From positions 372,001 through 436,000 of the forward strand of contig CAXXVA010000001.1 of the NCBI GenBank assembly GCA_963675365.2: DNA of 64,000 nt, read 5' to 3'. Origin of the DNA: CAXXOK01 sp963675365. Its GTDB lineage: Bacteria; Bacillota; Clostridia; Christensenellales; Aristaeellaceae. Positions 33,414 through 41,524 of this stretch are shown here, in pieces. Numbering within the stretch: the stretch's first letter is position 1; every line of letters begins with the position of its first letter. The notes below the pieces were generated by a model, which saw only the letters and a list, made by a program, of their open reading frames with translations, did not search any database and was not told the DNA's origin. Both the position numbers and the translations under genes were made by a program.

Positions 33414-34369
33414 GGCAATCCCTCCGTTTCCAAATATCGCCGCATCCCCAAACGGGCGACGCCCGCCGCGTTATCGGATGCGTATTCACGCTTTCCAAAC
33501 AGTATGTTGGCATAGCACCCAAGTTTTATAAGCCGCGCGGGAATCCATTCCCTGAGCAGCGCGGACGAGGCCACCCCGCCGACGATCAGCACGCTCTGCG
33601 CGTCCGTTTCCCGGCATGCGGCGGCGATCATACGCGCCGTGGTGCGGCTGAGCAGATCAAACGCTTCGGCGGCGACGGTTTCCGGGGGAAACGCCCCCGC
33701 TTCCAGCCAGCGCCTGCATTGGGTCTCCGCGCCGGACAGGTGGCAATCGAGGTCGCCCCGCGCCATGCTCACCGGCAGCCGGGCTTCGGCCTTGCCTTGC
33801 ATGGCGAGCCGCTCCAGCGCCGCGCCCGCCGGGAAATCCAGACCCAGCTGTACGCCGATCCTGTCCACCAGTTGCCCCGCATGCAGATCGAGCGTCTGCC
33901 CGATACATTGAACCGTTTCGCCGTCGCACAAGAGGGTTTCGGTCGTGCCGCCGGACAGATGCAGGGCGACGAACGGCGGTTTGAGCGGCGCATTGCCGAT
34001 CATCCCCGCCAGGATGTGCCCCGTCTGGTGCGAGGTCCCAAAGAACGGAACCTTCAATACGCTTGCAAGCGACCGGCCGAAGTTCGTGCCTACGGTGAAC
34101 ACGGGCATGTAGCTGTCCTCCGCGTCCCGTGGCGATACCGAAGCCGCGACGGCGGAAATTGTTACATTCTTGACCTCCGCCATCAGGCCATCAATCAACC
34201 CCGGCAACTGCCTTAAGTGTGCAAAAACGGCCTCGCTTTGGCGCAGGCCGCAGGTTCCCGGTTGCACTGGCAGCAGCTTTCTCTGAAAGCCGACGATCTC
34301 GCCGTTTTCGTCCGCGACGGCCGCGGACGTGGTGTAACAGCTGGTATCAAGCCCGATCGCTGCCCTCAT
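33401..34369 (-). CDS. TsaD/Kae1-like paralogue (O-sialoglycoprotease family)
   Basis: The 322-residue protein belongs to the ASKHA-fold TsaD/Kae1/YgjD family: start AIGLDTSCYTTSAAV, the metal-type HxxxH in TSHQTGHI, ALHLSGGTTETL, and C-terminal VLIVGGVASSALLRE with ASDNAAGVA. True TsaD makes the t6A modification with TsaB and TsaE; this shorter copy lies in a nusB-folD context and is probably a paralogue of unknown function. The ATG at 34369 overlaps nusB by 23 bp; a longer in-frame reading runs through nusB and was rejected. Confidence 0.8.
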   Translation of the reverse strand: MRAAIGLDTSCYTTSAAVADENGEIVGFQRKLLPVQPGTCGLRQSEAVFAHLRQLPGLIDGLMAEVKNVTISAVAASVSPRDAEDSYMPVFTVGTNFGRSLASVLKVPFFGTSHQTGHILAGMIGNAPLKPPFVALHLSGGTTETLLCDGETVQCIGQTLDLHAGQLVDRIGVQLGLDFPAGAALERLAMQGKAEARLPVSMARGDLDCHLSGAETQCRRWLEAGAFPPETVAAEAFDLLSRTTARMIAAACRETDAQSVLIVGGVASSALLREWIPARLIKLGCYANILFGKREYASDNAAGVARLGMRRYLETEGLPCRF

Positions 34370-34796
34370 GCTCAACACCCTTTCGCTTGCCGCGCTGGAT
34401 CGCGCCCAGAACGCCGTTGATGTAGCGGCCGCTCTTGGGCTCGGAGTACTTGTCGGCCATTTCCATCGCCTCGCTGATGGAAACATTGTCGGGCACGTCG
34501 CTTCTATAAAGCAATTCGTACACGGCCAGCCGCAGAATGCTCATATCCACCTTCGGTACGCGTTCCATCGTCCATTCGCCGCTGGAATGCTCCGCGATCA
34601 GCCCGTCGATTTCCTGCTGGTGCGCCTGCGTGCCGGACAGAATATCCTCAATAAACTGAAGGTCGTCCTTGGAGGGCTTGCCGCCCCTTTTAAACTGTTC
34701 ATACACCAGCGCAACGGCGTCCTCGCCCGTTTCTCCCCCGCAGGAACGCTGATAGGAAAGCTGCATCGCAGCCAGCCGGGCTACCGAACGTGCCAT
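34347..34796 (-). CDS. nusB: Transcription antitermination factor NusB
   Basis: NusB works with NusE (S10) in rRNA antitermination. The 149-residue all-helical protein shows ARSVARLAAMQLSYQ, DDLQFIEDILSG, RVPKVDMSILRLAVYELLYR and VSISEAMEMADKYSEPKSGR followed by YINGVLGAI. Its place after the asp23/amaP/DUF2273 group is typical for Clostridia. Confidence 0.95.
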   Translation of the reverse strand: MARSVARLAAMQLSYQRSCGGETGEDAVALVYEQFKRGGKPSKDDLQFIEDILSGTQAHQQEIDGLIAEHSSGEWTMERVPKVDMSILRLAVYELLYRSDVPDNVSISEAMEMADKYSEPKSGRYINGVLGAIQRGKRKGVEHEGSDRA

Positions 34797-34818
34797 GCGC
34801 TACACTCCGATTTTCTCA

Positions 34819-35049
34819 TCATTCGCCCTTGGGCGGGAAGATCTTGTTGATAAAGTTCTTGATTCCCACGATTTTTTGATTGTTGGAGCCGAACAGGTAT
34901 CCCACCGCAAAGAAAACGGAGATCATCAGCGTTCTCCAAAAGCCCAGGAATAAAAGCATCAGCGCGAGAGCCGCGCCGCTAATGCCGATCAGCCAGCCGC
35001 AGTGCTTGGTGCCGATCGTAAGCCATTTGGATTGATCATCTTTCGCCAT
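34819..35049 (-). CDS. DUF2273 small membrane protein
   Basis: The 76-residue protein has two membrane helices (WLIGISGAALALMLLFLGFW and TLMISVFFAVGYLFGSNNQK) and the basic tail of the DUF2273 family, which accompanies Asp23 and AmaP in Gram-positive bacteria. In Staphylococcus aureus such neighbours take part in anchoring or organising Asp23 at the membrane. Its start codon touches the amaP stop codon. Confidence 0.88.
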   Translation of the reverse strand: MAKDDQSKWLTIGTKHCGWLIGISGAALALMLLFLGFWRTLMISVFFAVGYLFGSNNQKIVGIKNFINKIFPPKGE

Positions 35050-35922
35050 TTACGCGTCCTCCTTGTCGTGCGGATCGCCGGATTTTGGCGCCGCAGCCTT
35101 CTTCTTCGCCGCTTTGGGCGCTTTTTCCTTTTCGGGTTTTTCCTCGGCCGCGGGGGTTTCCTCCGCCGCCGGATCGGGGTTGACTTCCTCCTGCGCGTCC
35201 TGCGCTTCGCCCTTTTTGCGGAAGATGCGCTGGTGCAGGGATTCTTTTTCCTCCTCGGGGGCCTTGGGCGCGGCGTCGGACTTGATGGCCTTCTGCACCG
35301 CGTCGTTTAATTTATCCACCATGCGGCCCGCCTTTTCCACGGCGTCCACGTCGGCGATGATCTCGTTGCCCTTATCCGCGTGCAGCTCGGGGCCGGAGCC
35401 GGGAGCCGTATCCACGTACACGCGCACTTCCTTGACGTCCACGCCCGAGCAGGAGGTAATGTACTGCCGGGTCTGTTTTTGCAGGGCGCTGACGATCATG
35501 GGGATGTTCACGCCGTTTTCCAAAAGAATGCGGACGGAGACGATGACGCCCTCCTTGGTGTGGGAGATCTTGGTATGGTTCACCTTCAGCTCGTCGTTCA
35601 TATCGACGACCTTCTTGACCATGTTCTCCATCGCGTTCATGGAGATGTTCAGGTCGCCGTATTCCGTACGCTGCAGGATAAATCCCTTTTCCTTGTTCGA
35701 GCGGAAGATCGCCGCGACCCCCCGGATTCCCAGCAGCAACAGCACCAGGGCGATTGCGGCCAGCAGCACGTGCTGCCAGAAGGTAAACGGTCCTTCCAGG
35801 AACGTCATATCCAGCTGGAAGGGAAAAATCCCGATGCCGTATACGAACAGTCCGAGTCCCAGAATGGTCAGAACCAGCCCGGCAAGCCCCGTAAGCATGC
35901 GGTCGGCAAACGATCGTTTCAT
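35050..35922 (-). CDS. amaP: Alkaline shock protein membrane anchor AmaP with long charged tail
   Basis: AmaP anchors Asp23 to the membrane. Two N-terminal helices (LTGLAGLVLTILGLGLFVYG and LLAAIALVLLLLGIRGVAAI) are followed by an Asp23-like soluble region (about residues 85-175, VKVNHTKISHTKEG-like stretch and VDVKEVRVYVD). The last 100 residues are low complexity, rich in Ala, Glu, Lys and Pro (EEKPEKEKAPKAAKKKAAAP), which is longer than in the proteins I know. Total 290 residues. A similar tail is found on the neighbouring Asp23, suggesting a shared role of both tails. Confidence 0.85.
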   Translation of the reverse strand: MKRSFADRMLTGLAGLVLTILGLGLFVYGIGIFPFQLDMTFLEGPFTFWQHVLLAAIALVLLLLGIRGVAAIFRSNKEKGFILQRTEYGDLNISMNAMENMVKKVVDMNDELKVNHTKISHTKEGVIVSVRILLENGVNIPMIVSALQKQTRQYITSCSGVDVKEVRVYVDTAPGSGPELHADKGNEIIADVDAVEKAGRMVDKLNDAVQKAIKSDAAPKAPEEEKESLHQRIFRKKGEAQDAQEEVNPDPAAEETPAAEEKPEKEKAPKAAKKKAAAPKSGDPHDKEDA

Positions 35923-35997
35923 ATTCTTTGTCCTCCATGCCCGAAAACGGGCAAAAACGCAAACCCAAAAGAACTGAAAGTCCCTTTGGGCTCCGCG

Positions 35998-36675
35998 CTA
36001 TTGTTTAGTCCCCTTTTCCGGATCCTGCTTGGATTCGGCGGGTTTGCTGTCTGCTTTCGGCTTTGCCGCGGCTCTCGTCCGCTTCTTTTTGGGTGCGGGC
36101 GCGGGTTTTTTCTCCTCGGCAGGTTTTGTTTCTTCCGCCGGCTTTTCTTCTTTAACCGGTTTCTCTTCTTTGGCCGGTTTTTCTTCTTCCACGGGCGCAT
36201 TCTCTTCGGGTTTTTGTTCCAGCGCCGCCGCGGGCTCAGCCGCCTCAAGATCGGCGTGCATCGCGTTTTCCAGATAGGTTTCGGCTTCCAGTTTTTCCTT
36301 TTCAAAGCTTACGCCGTTGACGTGAACGTCTACCCGGACGACGTGCAGCCCCGTCATCGTCTCGATGGCTTTGCGCACGCTTTCCTGCACGTCCAGCGCC
36401 GCGACCTGGATGGGCGTGCCGTATTCCACGATCACGTACAGGTCGACCGACGCTTCCTCCGCGCCGATTTCCACCTTAACGCCCTTGCGGATGTTTCTGG
36501 AACGGATAAAGACGTCGGAAAACCCTCCGCCGGAGCACATACCCGCGATGCCTTCCACCTCATTGGCGGCAACGCCGGCAATAATGGCGATGACTTCGTT
36601 GGCATAGGTAATGGTTCCCGAGGAATCATTTTCCACGGTTATGCTGACAGGCAGAGTATCCTTTTTCGAGGCCAT
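35998..36675 (-). CDS. asp23: Asp23/Gls24-family envelope stress protein with Lys/Glu/Pro-rich tail
   Basis: The first 125 residues match the Asp23/Gls24 domain (YANEVIAIIAGVAANEVEGI, VFIRSRNIRKGVKVEIG, VDLYVIVEYG, GLHVVRVDVHVNGVSFEK). Residues about 135-225 are a tail of repeated EEKPAKEEKPVKEEKPAEE units, then KKKRTRAAAKPK. Usual Asp23 proteins are 120-170 residues, so the tail is an extension. The protein should sit under the membrane with AmaP. It is the first gene of the long minus-strand operon, after a clear promoter. Confidence 0.88.
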   Translation of the reverse strand: MASKKDTLPVSITVENDSSGTITYANEVIAIIAGVAANEVEGIAGMCSGGGFSDVFIRSRNIRKGVKVEIGAEEASVDLYVIVEYGTPIQVAALDVQESVRKAIETMTGLHVVRVDVHVNGVSFEKEKLEAETYLENAMHADLEAAEPAAALEQKPEENAPVEEEKPAKEEKPVKEEKPAEETKPAEEKKPAPAPKKKRTRAAAKPKADSKPAESKQDPEKGTKQ

Positions 36676-36711
36676 GCCTACACCTCCTTGGGTTGTTGGT
36701 AACCAAACGAT

Positions 36712-36740
36712 ATTATAGCAGAATGTGCGCGGTTTGACAA
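36712..36740 (-). promoter_or_regulatory. Probable promoter of the asp23-to-thiI operon
   Basis: On the minus strand TTGTCA (36735-36740) and TATAAT (36712-36717) are 17 bp apart, 36 bp before asp23. Confidence 0.75.
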
Positions 36741-36770
36741 TTCATTCGCCGCCCGCAGGCTTTGCACGCG

Positions 36771-36799
36771 TTGACAGGCCCGCCGGGTTTCCGTATAAT
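36771..36799 (+). promoter_or_regulatory. Perfect consensus sigma-A promoter
   Basis: TTGACA (36771-36776) and TATAAT (36794-36799) are exactly 17 bp apart, the full consensus. It lies about 150 bp before the SH3 gene and is followed by a GC-rich hairpin near 36824-36857 (GCGGTTT with AAACCGC) and then by a second promoter, so it may make a structured leader or a short RNA. Confidence 0.75.
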
Positions 36800-36873
36800 A
36801 CAGCCACAGACGCCGGGCGGCCGCGCGGTTTAATGCCAAAGGCGCGCAAACCGCCCGCAATACTTGAAAACTA

Positions 36874-36902
36874 TTGATTTTCCCGCGCAACAAGATTATG
36901 AT
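36874..36902 (+). promoter_or_regulatory. Probable proximal promoter of the SH3-domain gene
   Basis: TTGATT (36874-36879) and TATGAT (36897-36902) are 17 bp apart, 49 bp before the start codon at 36952. Confidence 0.6.
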
Positions 36903-36951
36903 AAAGTCATGGATCGTGAAACCAGCGCCGCATAAGGAGGCAAGGATCATC

Positions 36952-37554
36952 ATGAAGAAATTGCTTGCGTTCGTTCTGGCCGTTGTGCTTGTCACGGGCG
37001 TGTTTACGGCCGCGATGGCTTATACGACCATGTACGTATATACCTCCAACGGAAAACCGCTGAATATGCGCGACGCGCCCAGCATCATCGGCTCGGTCAT
37101 GACGCAAATTCCCAACGGCGCTCCCGTGCGCGTCAACGACGCGTACGATGATACCTGGTATTCCGTGACCTACAACGGCTACACGGGGTATTCCATGGCG
37201 CGCTACCTGGTCAGCGGCTGGCCGACGCCGACGCCCTACCCCACGCCCGCGCCGACCTATTGCCCCCTGCCGACCGTAACGCCGACGCCTTACGCGGCCT
37301 TCCCCAACGATATCTTCTACGGGTTCCAGACCGTATACTATAAAGCGCTTGTCAGGCCCAGCAACCCGGCGGGTTATGTGAACCTGCGCTGGGCGCCGTC
37401 CCTGCAGGCGGAAATCAACACCCATTACTACGCAAACGCCGTTTTGACCGTGATGAGCCAGAACTCCCTTTGGTGCCAGGTGCTGGACGAGGACGGCCAC
37501 GTCATGGGCTTCATGATGCGCCAGTTCCTCTCCCCCTATTACGGCGACAGCTGA
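36952..37554 (+). CDS. Secreted protein with two bacterial SH3 domains
   Basis: A signal peptide (MKKLLAFVLAVVLVTGVFTA, cut probably after AMA) precedes a first SH3 domain (about residues 25-85, LNMRDAPSIIGSVMTQIPNG and GYTGYSMARYL), a Pro/Thr-rich linker (PTPTPYPTPAPTY and PTVTPTPY) and a second SH3-like domain (about 135-195, GYVNLRWAPSLQ, HVMGFMMRQFL). Bacterial SH3 domains often bind cell-wall peptides, but no catalytic domain is attached here. The ATG at 36952 has AAGGAGG upstream. The length of 200 residues excludes a longer in-frame extension. Confidence 0.8.
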   Translation: MKKLLAFVLAVVLVTGVFTAAMAYTTMYVYTSNGKPLNMRDAPSIIGSVMTQIPNGAPVRVNDAYDDTWYSVTYNGYTGYSMARYLVSGWPTPTPYPTPAPTYCPLPTVTPTPYAAFPNDIFYGFQTVYYKALVRPSNPAGYVNLRWAPSLQAEINTHYYANAVLTVMSQNSLWCQVLDEDGHVMGFMMRQFLSPYYGDS

Positions 37555-37587
37555 TCCGCGTAAGCGTCAGTCATACGGAAAGGAAAG

Positions 37588-38133
37588 ATGCTTGTGAAGA
37601 AAACAATCGCCCTTCTGCTCTTGCTTGCGGTCACGTTCACCGGGGCCCTGGCGTCGGCGCAGGAGGTTGAAATCCACCGGGAAGACGCGCTGTTTTACAT
37701 GCTCGTCACCCTGCCCGACGGCGCGCGCGTGGAAAGCAGCCAGACCGACGAGAATTTCTCCCTGACGACGATCGGGTATATCACCACCGGCATGCCGACT
37801 GTGGAAATCACCGCCGCGGCCACCGAGCTCTACGTCGGCCAGAGCCTGTCCGATCTGCCCACCGAGGACGTCGAGAGGATCATTTCCGATATTACCGTGG
37901 AGATGGCCGATCCCATCGCCGAGATCCGCACCACTCCGGGCGGGTATGAGTACATCGTCGCCAACGAACAGACGGCCGACAACGATACCTGCGATACCGT
38001 GATGCTCGTCAACGGCTTTTTCATCATGGTGAAGGTATACTATCCCGACCTCAGCGAACTAACCCAGGCGGACGAGCAGATCGGCCCGTCCATCGTGGAC
38101 AGCTTCCGCTTTGTGGGCAATACCAACTCGTAA
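37588..38133 (+). CDS. Secreted protein of unknown function
   Basis: The 181-residue protein has a signal peptide (VKKTIALLLLLAVTFTGALA, cut after ASA) and a mature part of about 155 residues with alternating beta-like stretches (LFYMLVTLPDGARVESSQTD, GYEYIVANEQ, VMLVNGFFIMVKVYYPDLS). I do not recognise the family. It follows the SH3 gene by 33 nt on the same strand and is probably co-transcribed, so both may act at the cell envelope. The start may be the ATG at 37588 or the GTG two codons later. Confidence 0.7.
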   Translation: MLVKKTIALLLLLAVTFTGALASAQEVEIHREDALFYMLVTLPDGARVESSQTDENFSLTTIGYITTGMPTVEITAAATELYVGQSLSDLPTEDVERIISDITVEMADPIAEIRTTPGGYEYIVANEQTADNDTCDTVMLVNGFFIMVKVYYPDLSELTQADEQIGPSIVDSFRFVGNTNS

Positions 38134-38155
38134 GCGCGGGCTTGTAAATTTTTAC

Positions 38156-38184
38156 TTGCGCCGCAAGGGGCTGTATGGTACAAT
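38156..38184 (+). promoter_or_regulatory. Probable rplS promoter
   Basis: TTGCGC (38156-38161) and TACAAT (38179-38184) are 17 bp apart. The leader of about 80 nt is GC-rich and may fold, as ribosomal protein leaders often do, but I could not assign a known L19 leader. Confidence 0.6.
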
Positions 38185-38270
38185 GCCCTTTGTGATATGA
38201 AACGGACGGTCCTCTGCACGGGCAAACGACCCGGGGTACGAACGTCTATGAGGGAAAGGAGGCACACGCA

Positions 38271-38621
38271 ATGAGCGAAATGATTCGTTCCATCGAAAAA
38301 GCTCAGCTTCGCAGTGATCGTCCCGCTTTCAACATCGGCGACACCGTACGCGTATGGGTCAAGGTCGTCGAAGGCGAACGCGAACGTCTGCAGGCGTTTG
38401 AAGGCACCGTAATCGCCAAACGCAACGGCAGCATCCGCGAAACGTTTACCGTGCGCCGCTTAAGCTATGGCATCGGCGTAGAGCGTACATTCCCGCTGCA
38501 TTCCCCGCGCGTAGACCGCATCGAGGTCATCCGCAGGGGTAAAGTGCGCCGGGCAAAGCTGTACTACCTGCGCGGCTTGCAGGGCAAGGCTGCCAAGATC
38601 AAAGAAGCCAGCCGCAACTGA
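38271..38621 (+). CDS. rplS: 50S ribosomal protein L19
   Basis: L19 is a 50S protein at the interface with the 30S subunit. The 116-residue sequence has the family features: FNIGDTVRVWVKVVEGERER, FEGTVIAKRNGSIRETFTVR, GIGVERTFPLHSPRVDRIEV and RRGKVRRAKLYYLRGLQGKA. GGAAAGGAGGC precedes the ATG. It is monocistronic here, without the trmD/rimM neighbours common in other bacteria. Confidence 0.98.
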   Translation: MSEMIRSIEKAQLRSDRPAFNIGDTVRVWVKVVEGERERLQAFEGTVIAKRNGSIRETFTVRRLSYGIGVERTFPLHSPRVDRIEVIRRGKVRRAKLYYLRGLQGKAAKIKEASRN

Positions 38622-38631
38622 TGGAAACCAT

Positions 38632-38658
38632 GAACGTCCGAAAGGGCGTTCTTTTTTT
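38632..38658 (+). terminator. Rho-independent terminator after rplS
   Basis: GAACGTCC and GGGCGTTC pair around GAAA and are followed by seven T residues. Confidence 0.88.
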
Positions 38659-38713
38659 ACCGGAAAACATCATAAACCCGACCTGTGTTTGCCGAAAAGA
38701 TGGCCGCCGGGTT

Positions 38714-38741
38714 TTGAATCTGCGCCGATTTGTGGTATAAT
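38714..38741 (+). promoter_or_regulatory. Probable yerC-pcrA promoter
   Basis: TTGAAT (38714-38719) and TATAAT (38736-38741) are 16 bp apart, with a TG one base before the -10 (extended -10). Confidence 0.65.
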
Positions 38742-38854
38742 TGCAGATAAGAAACGTTGTGTTGATCTCCATACAGCCGTCCCGTTTCGGCGCAGCGCGG
38801 CTGCGGAGTTCATATCGCGATTTTCCCTTACGGTATTGAAAATCCGGAGGTTAT

Positions 38855-39154
38855 ATGAAGTTCACACCGCAGCTACAGGGCGATCAGATTGATCTGCTGA
38901 TGAAAGCGCTTCTGACCCTGACCACAACGGATGAAGCGCATCGTTTTTGCGAGGACGTTATGACCATCAAGGAACTGGAGTCCATCGCCCAGCGTTTGGA
39001 AGTCGCCGTAATGTTAAACCGAAGGGCGACCTACCAGGAGATCGCACAGAAAACGGGCGCAAGCACCGCAACCATCAGCCGCGTCAACCGCGCGCTGCAT
39101 TACGGGGCCGAAGGTTATCAATTTGTGCTTGCACAGCTGGACGAAGAAGTATAG
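38855..39154 (+). CDS. yerC: TrpR-like protein, YerC/YecD family
   Basis: The 99-residue protein has a TrpR-type helix-turn-helix (LEVAVMLNRRATYQEIAQKT followed by GASTATISRVNRAL). In Bacillus subtilis the gene also lies just upstream of pcrA-ligA, as it does here (6 nt before pcrA). The YerC/YecD family is regulatory, with targets I cannot state. CCGGAGGTTAT precedes the ATG. Confidence 0.92.
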   Translation: MKFTPQLQGDQIDLLMKALLTLTTTDEAHRFCEDVMTIKELESIAQRLEVAVMLNRRATYQEIAQKTGASTATISRVNRALHYGAEGYQFVLAQLDEEV

Positions 39155-39160
39155 AGGTTT

Positions 39161-41467
39161 ATGATGAATTTGGACATGCTCAACCCACAGCAGCGCAAGG
39201 CCGCTGAAACACTGAACGGCCCTGTGCTTATTTTGGCGGGCGCGGGAAGCGGTAAAACGCGCGCGCTCACCTACCGCGTCGCCAACCTGATCGATTCCGG
39301 CGTCGAGCCCTGGCGTATTCTGGCGATCACCTTTACCAACAAGGCCGCCAGGGAAATGCAGGAGCGCATTGTGGAACTCGTCGGCGACAAGGCCGAGGAC
39401 GTGTGGGTGAGCACATTTCACGCGATGTGCGCAAAGATTCTGCGCCGCGATATCGAAAAGCTCGGGTACAAGCGCTCGTTTTCCATCTACGATGAGGACG
39501 ACCAGAAAAGCGTGCTGAAGAACACGCTGAAGGCGCTGGATATCGACGACAAGGCCTTCACCATCCGCGAGCTGAAAACGAAGATTTCCGACGCGAAAAA
39601 CAACCTTCACACGCCCGACGAATGGTTCATGGAGTCGGCCAAGGATTTTCGCAGCCAGCAGATCCACGATATTTTCACCGAATACGAAAAGCGCCTGCGT
39701 TCGGCAAACGCGCTGGATTTTGACGACCTTTTAATGCGGACGCTCGAGCTGTTCGCAAACCATCCCCCGGTGCTTAAAAGCTATCAGCAGCGCTTTTCCC
39801 ACGTGCTGGTGGACGAGTACCAGGATACCAACTTCGCCCAGTACCAACTGGTGAAACTTCTGACCCAGGAAAGCCGCAACCTCTGCGTCGTCGGCGACGA
39901 CGACCAATCCATCTATTCCTGGCGCGGCGCGGACGTGCGCAATATTCTGGAGTTTGAGGAAGATTATCCCGAAGCCACGGTCATCAAGCTTGAGCAGAAT
40001 TACCGAAGCACCGGGAATATTCTCGACGCCGCCAATCAGGTGATCGCCAACAACCAGGAGCGCAAAATCAAAAAGCTCTGGACCGACGCGCACGAGGGCG
40101 AGCTGATCAGCCTGTTTTGCGCGGGCGACGAGCGCGAGGAAGCCGCCTGGATCTGCGACCGCATCCAGCAGCTGCAATTGTCCGGGGAGAAATACTCCGA
40201 TATCGCCGTGCTCTACCGCACCAACGCGCAGAGCCGCGTTCTGGAAGAAATGCTCATGCGCGCGGGCATCCCCTACCGGGTATACGGTGGCCTGCGCTTC
40301 TACGACCGCAAAGAGATCAAGGATATCATCGCCTACCTGCGCTGCATCGTCAACCCGTCCGACGATATCAGTTTAAGGCGTATCATCAACCAGCCCAAGC
40401 GCTCTATCGGCGAAAGCACCATACGGGAGCTTTTGCTGTTCGCCCAGCAAAACGACATCCCCCTCTATTCGGCGCTGATGGACGTGCCCGAAACCCTGTC
40501 GGCGCGGCCGCGCAAATGCGTGCGCGAGTTCGGGGAGCTGATGAGCGAGCTGGTTGGTCTGCACGAAAACATCGGGCTGAGCGAGTTTGTAAGTACCCTG
40601 ATTGATAAAACGGGTCTGCGCGCGCAGTATGAGCGGGATCTTTCCGACGAGGCGAAAACGCGGTTGGAAAACATGGACGAGTTCCTGGGCGCTGTGCGCG
40701 AGTTTGAGCAGGCCGCCGACGAACCGACGCTTGAGAACTATCTGGAAAACGTCGCCCTGATCACCGACCTCGACCAGGCGGAAGCCGGCACCAAGCACGT
40801 CACGCTGATGACCGTGCACTCGGCCAAGGGGCTTGAGTTCCACACGGTGTTTATCGCGGGCCTCGAAGAGGGCGTGTTCCCAAGCGGCCGCAGCATCATG
40901 GAGGACAACAGGCTGGAGGAGGAGCGCAGGCTTGCCTACGTGGCCATCACGCGCGCCAAGGAAAACCTGTATATCAGCTACGCAACGCAGCGGATGCTGT
41001 ATAACCAGCTCAACATGAACGCGCTGAGCCGCTTTGTGGACGAGATTCCAAAGCATTTGATTGACGACGCGTGGATCGCCAAGCGCGAGCAGAGCTTCCC
41101 CGAAGAGGAGGCTAAACCGCTGCCCGTGCGCAAGCAGCCCGAGAAAAAGCAGCCGCAAAAGCCGCTCAAGTTCGGCGTGCCCCAGATCGTCACGCGCGGC
41201 GCGGGCATCGGCGCCAAAAGCTCGGCGCTGGGCATCAAAGGCGTCAAGAAGGGCTTCACCCCGTCGGCCGCCGCGGGAGTGGCCGCAAGCGCCCTGGCCT
41301 CGCTGTTCAAGGTGGGCGACCGCGTGATGCACAAGAAGTTCGGCGAGGGCAACGTGATGGATATCCACGGCAAGGGCAACGATGCCCGCATCGTGATCTC
41401 GTTCGCAGCCTATGGAATTAAAGAGTTTGCCCTAAGTATTGCGCCTATCGTCAAGGTGAATGAATAG
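39161..41467 (+). CDS. pcrA: ATP-dependent DNA helicase PcrA (UvrD/Rep family)
   Basis: PcrA is a 3'-5' superfamily 1 helicase in repair and replication restart. The 768-residue protein has motif Q/I (LNPQQRKAAE, AGAGSGKTRALTYR), Ia (ITFTNKAAREM), II (HVLVDEYQDTNFAQY), III (VGDDDQSIYSWRGAD), IV (LEQNYRSTGNIL), V (MTVHSAKGLEFHTVFIAGLE) and VI (EERRLAYVAITRAKE). The C-terminal 60 residues, ending in VGDRVMHKKFGEGNVMDIHG, are the RNA-polymerase-binding Tudor-like domain. It is followed by ligA. Confidence 0.97.
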   Translation: MMNLDMLNPQQRKAAETLNGPVLILAGAGSGKTRALTYRVANLIDSGVEPWRILAITFTNKAAREMQERIVELVGDKAEDVWVSTFHAMCAKILRRDIEKLGYKRSFSIYDEDDQKSVLKNTLKALDIDDKAFTIRELKTKISDAKNNLHTPDEWFMESAKDFRSQQIHDIFTEYEKRLRSANALDFDDLLMRTLELFANHPPVLKSYQQRFSHVLVDEYQDTNFAQYQLVKLLTQESRNLCVVGDDDQSIYSWRGADVRNILEFEEDYPEATVIKLEQNYRSTGNILDAANQVIANNQERKIKKLWTDAHEGELISLFCAGDEREEAAWICDRIQQLQLSGEKYSDIAVLYRTNAQSRVLEEMLMRAGIPYRVYGGLRFYDRKEIKDIIAYLRCIVNPSDDISLRRIINQPKRSIGESTIRELLLFAQQNDIPLYSALMDVPETLSARPRKCVREFGELMSELVGLHENIGLSEFVSTLIDKTGLRAQYERDLSDEAKTRLENMDEFLGAVREFEQAADEPTLENYLENVALITDLDQAEAGTKHVTLMTVHSAKGLEFHTVFIAGLEEGVFPSGRSIMEDNRLEEERRLAYVAITRAKENLYISYATQRMLYNQLNMNALSRFVDEIPKHLIDDAWIAKREQSFPEEEAKPLPVRKQPEKKQPQKPLKFGVPQIVTRGAGIGAKSSALGIKGVKKGFTPSAAAGVAASALASLFKVGDRVMHKKFGEGNVMDIHGKGNDARIVISFAAYGIKEFALSIAPIVKVNE

Positions 41468-41482
41468 CATTTCATGATATCC

Positions 41483-41510
41483 AACAGGACGCTGAGGAGC
41501 GTCCTGTTTT
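41483..41510 (+). terminator. Terminator-like hairpin between pcrA and ligA
   Basis: AACAGGACGCT and AGCGTCCTGTT form an 11-bp stem with a GAGG loop followed by TTTTGGG. The T run is short, so partial termination or attenuation before ligA is likely rather than a full stop. Confidence 0.6.
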
Positions 41511-41524
41511 GGGATGGAGGATCC

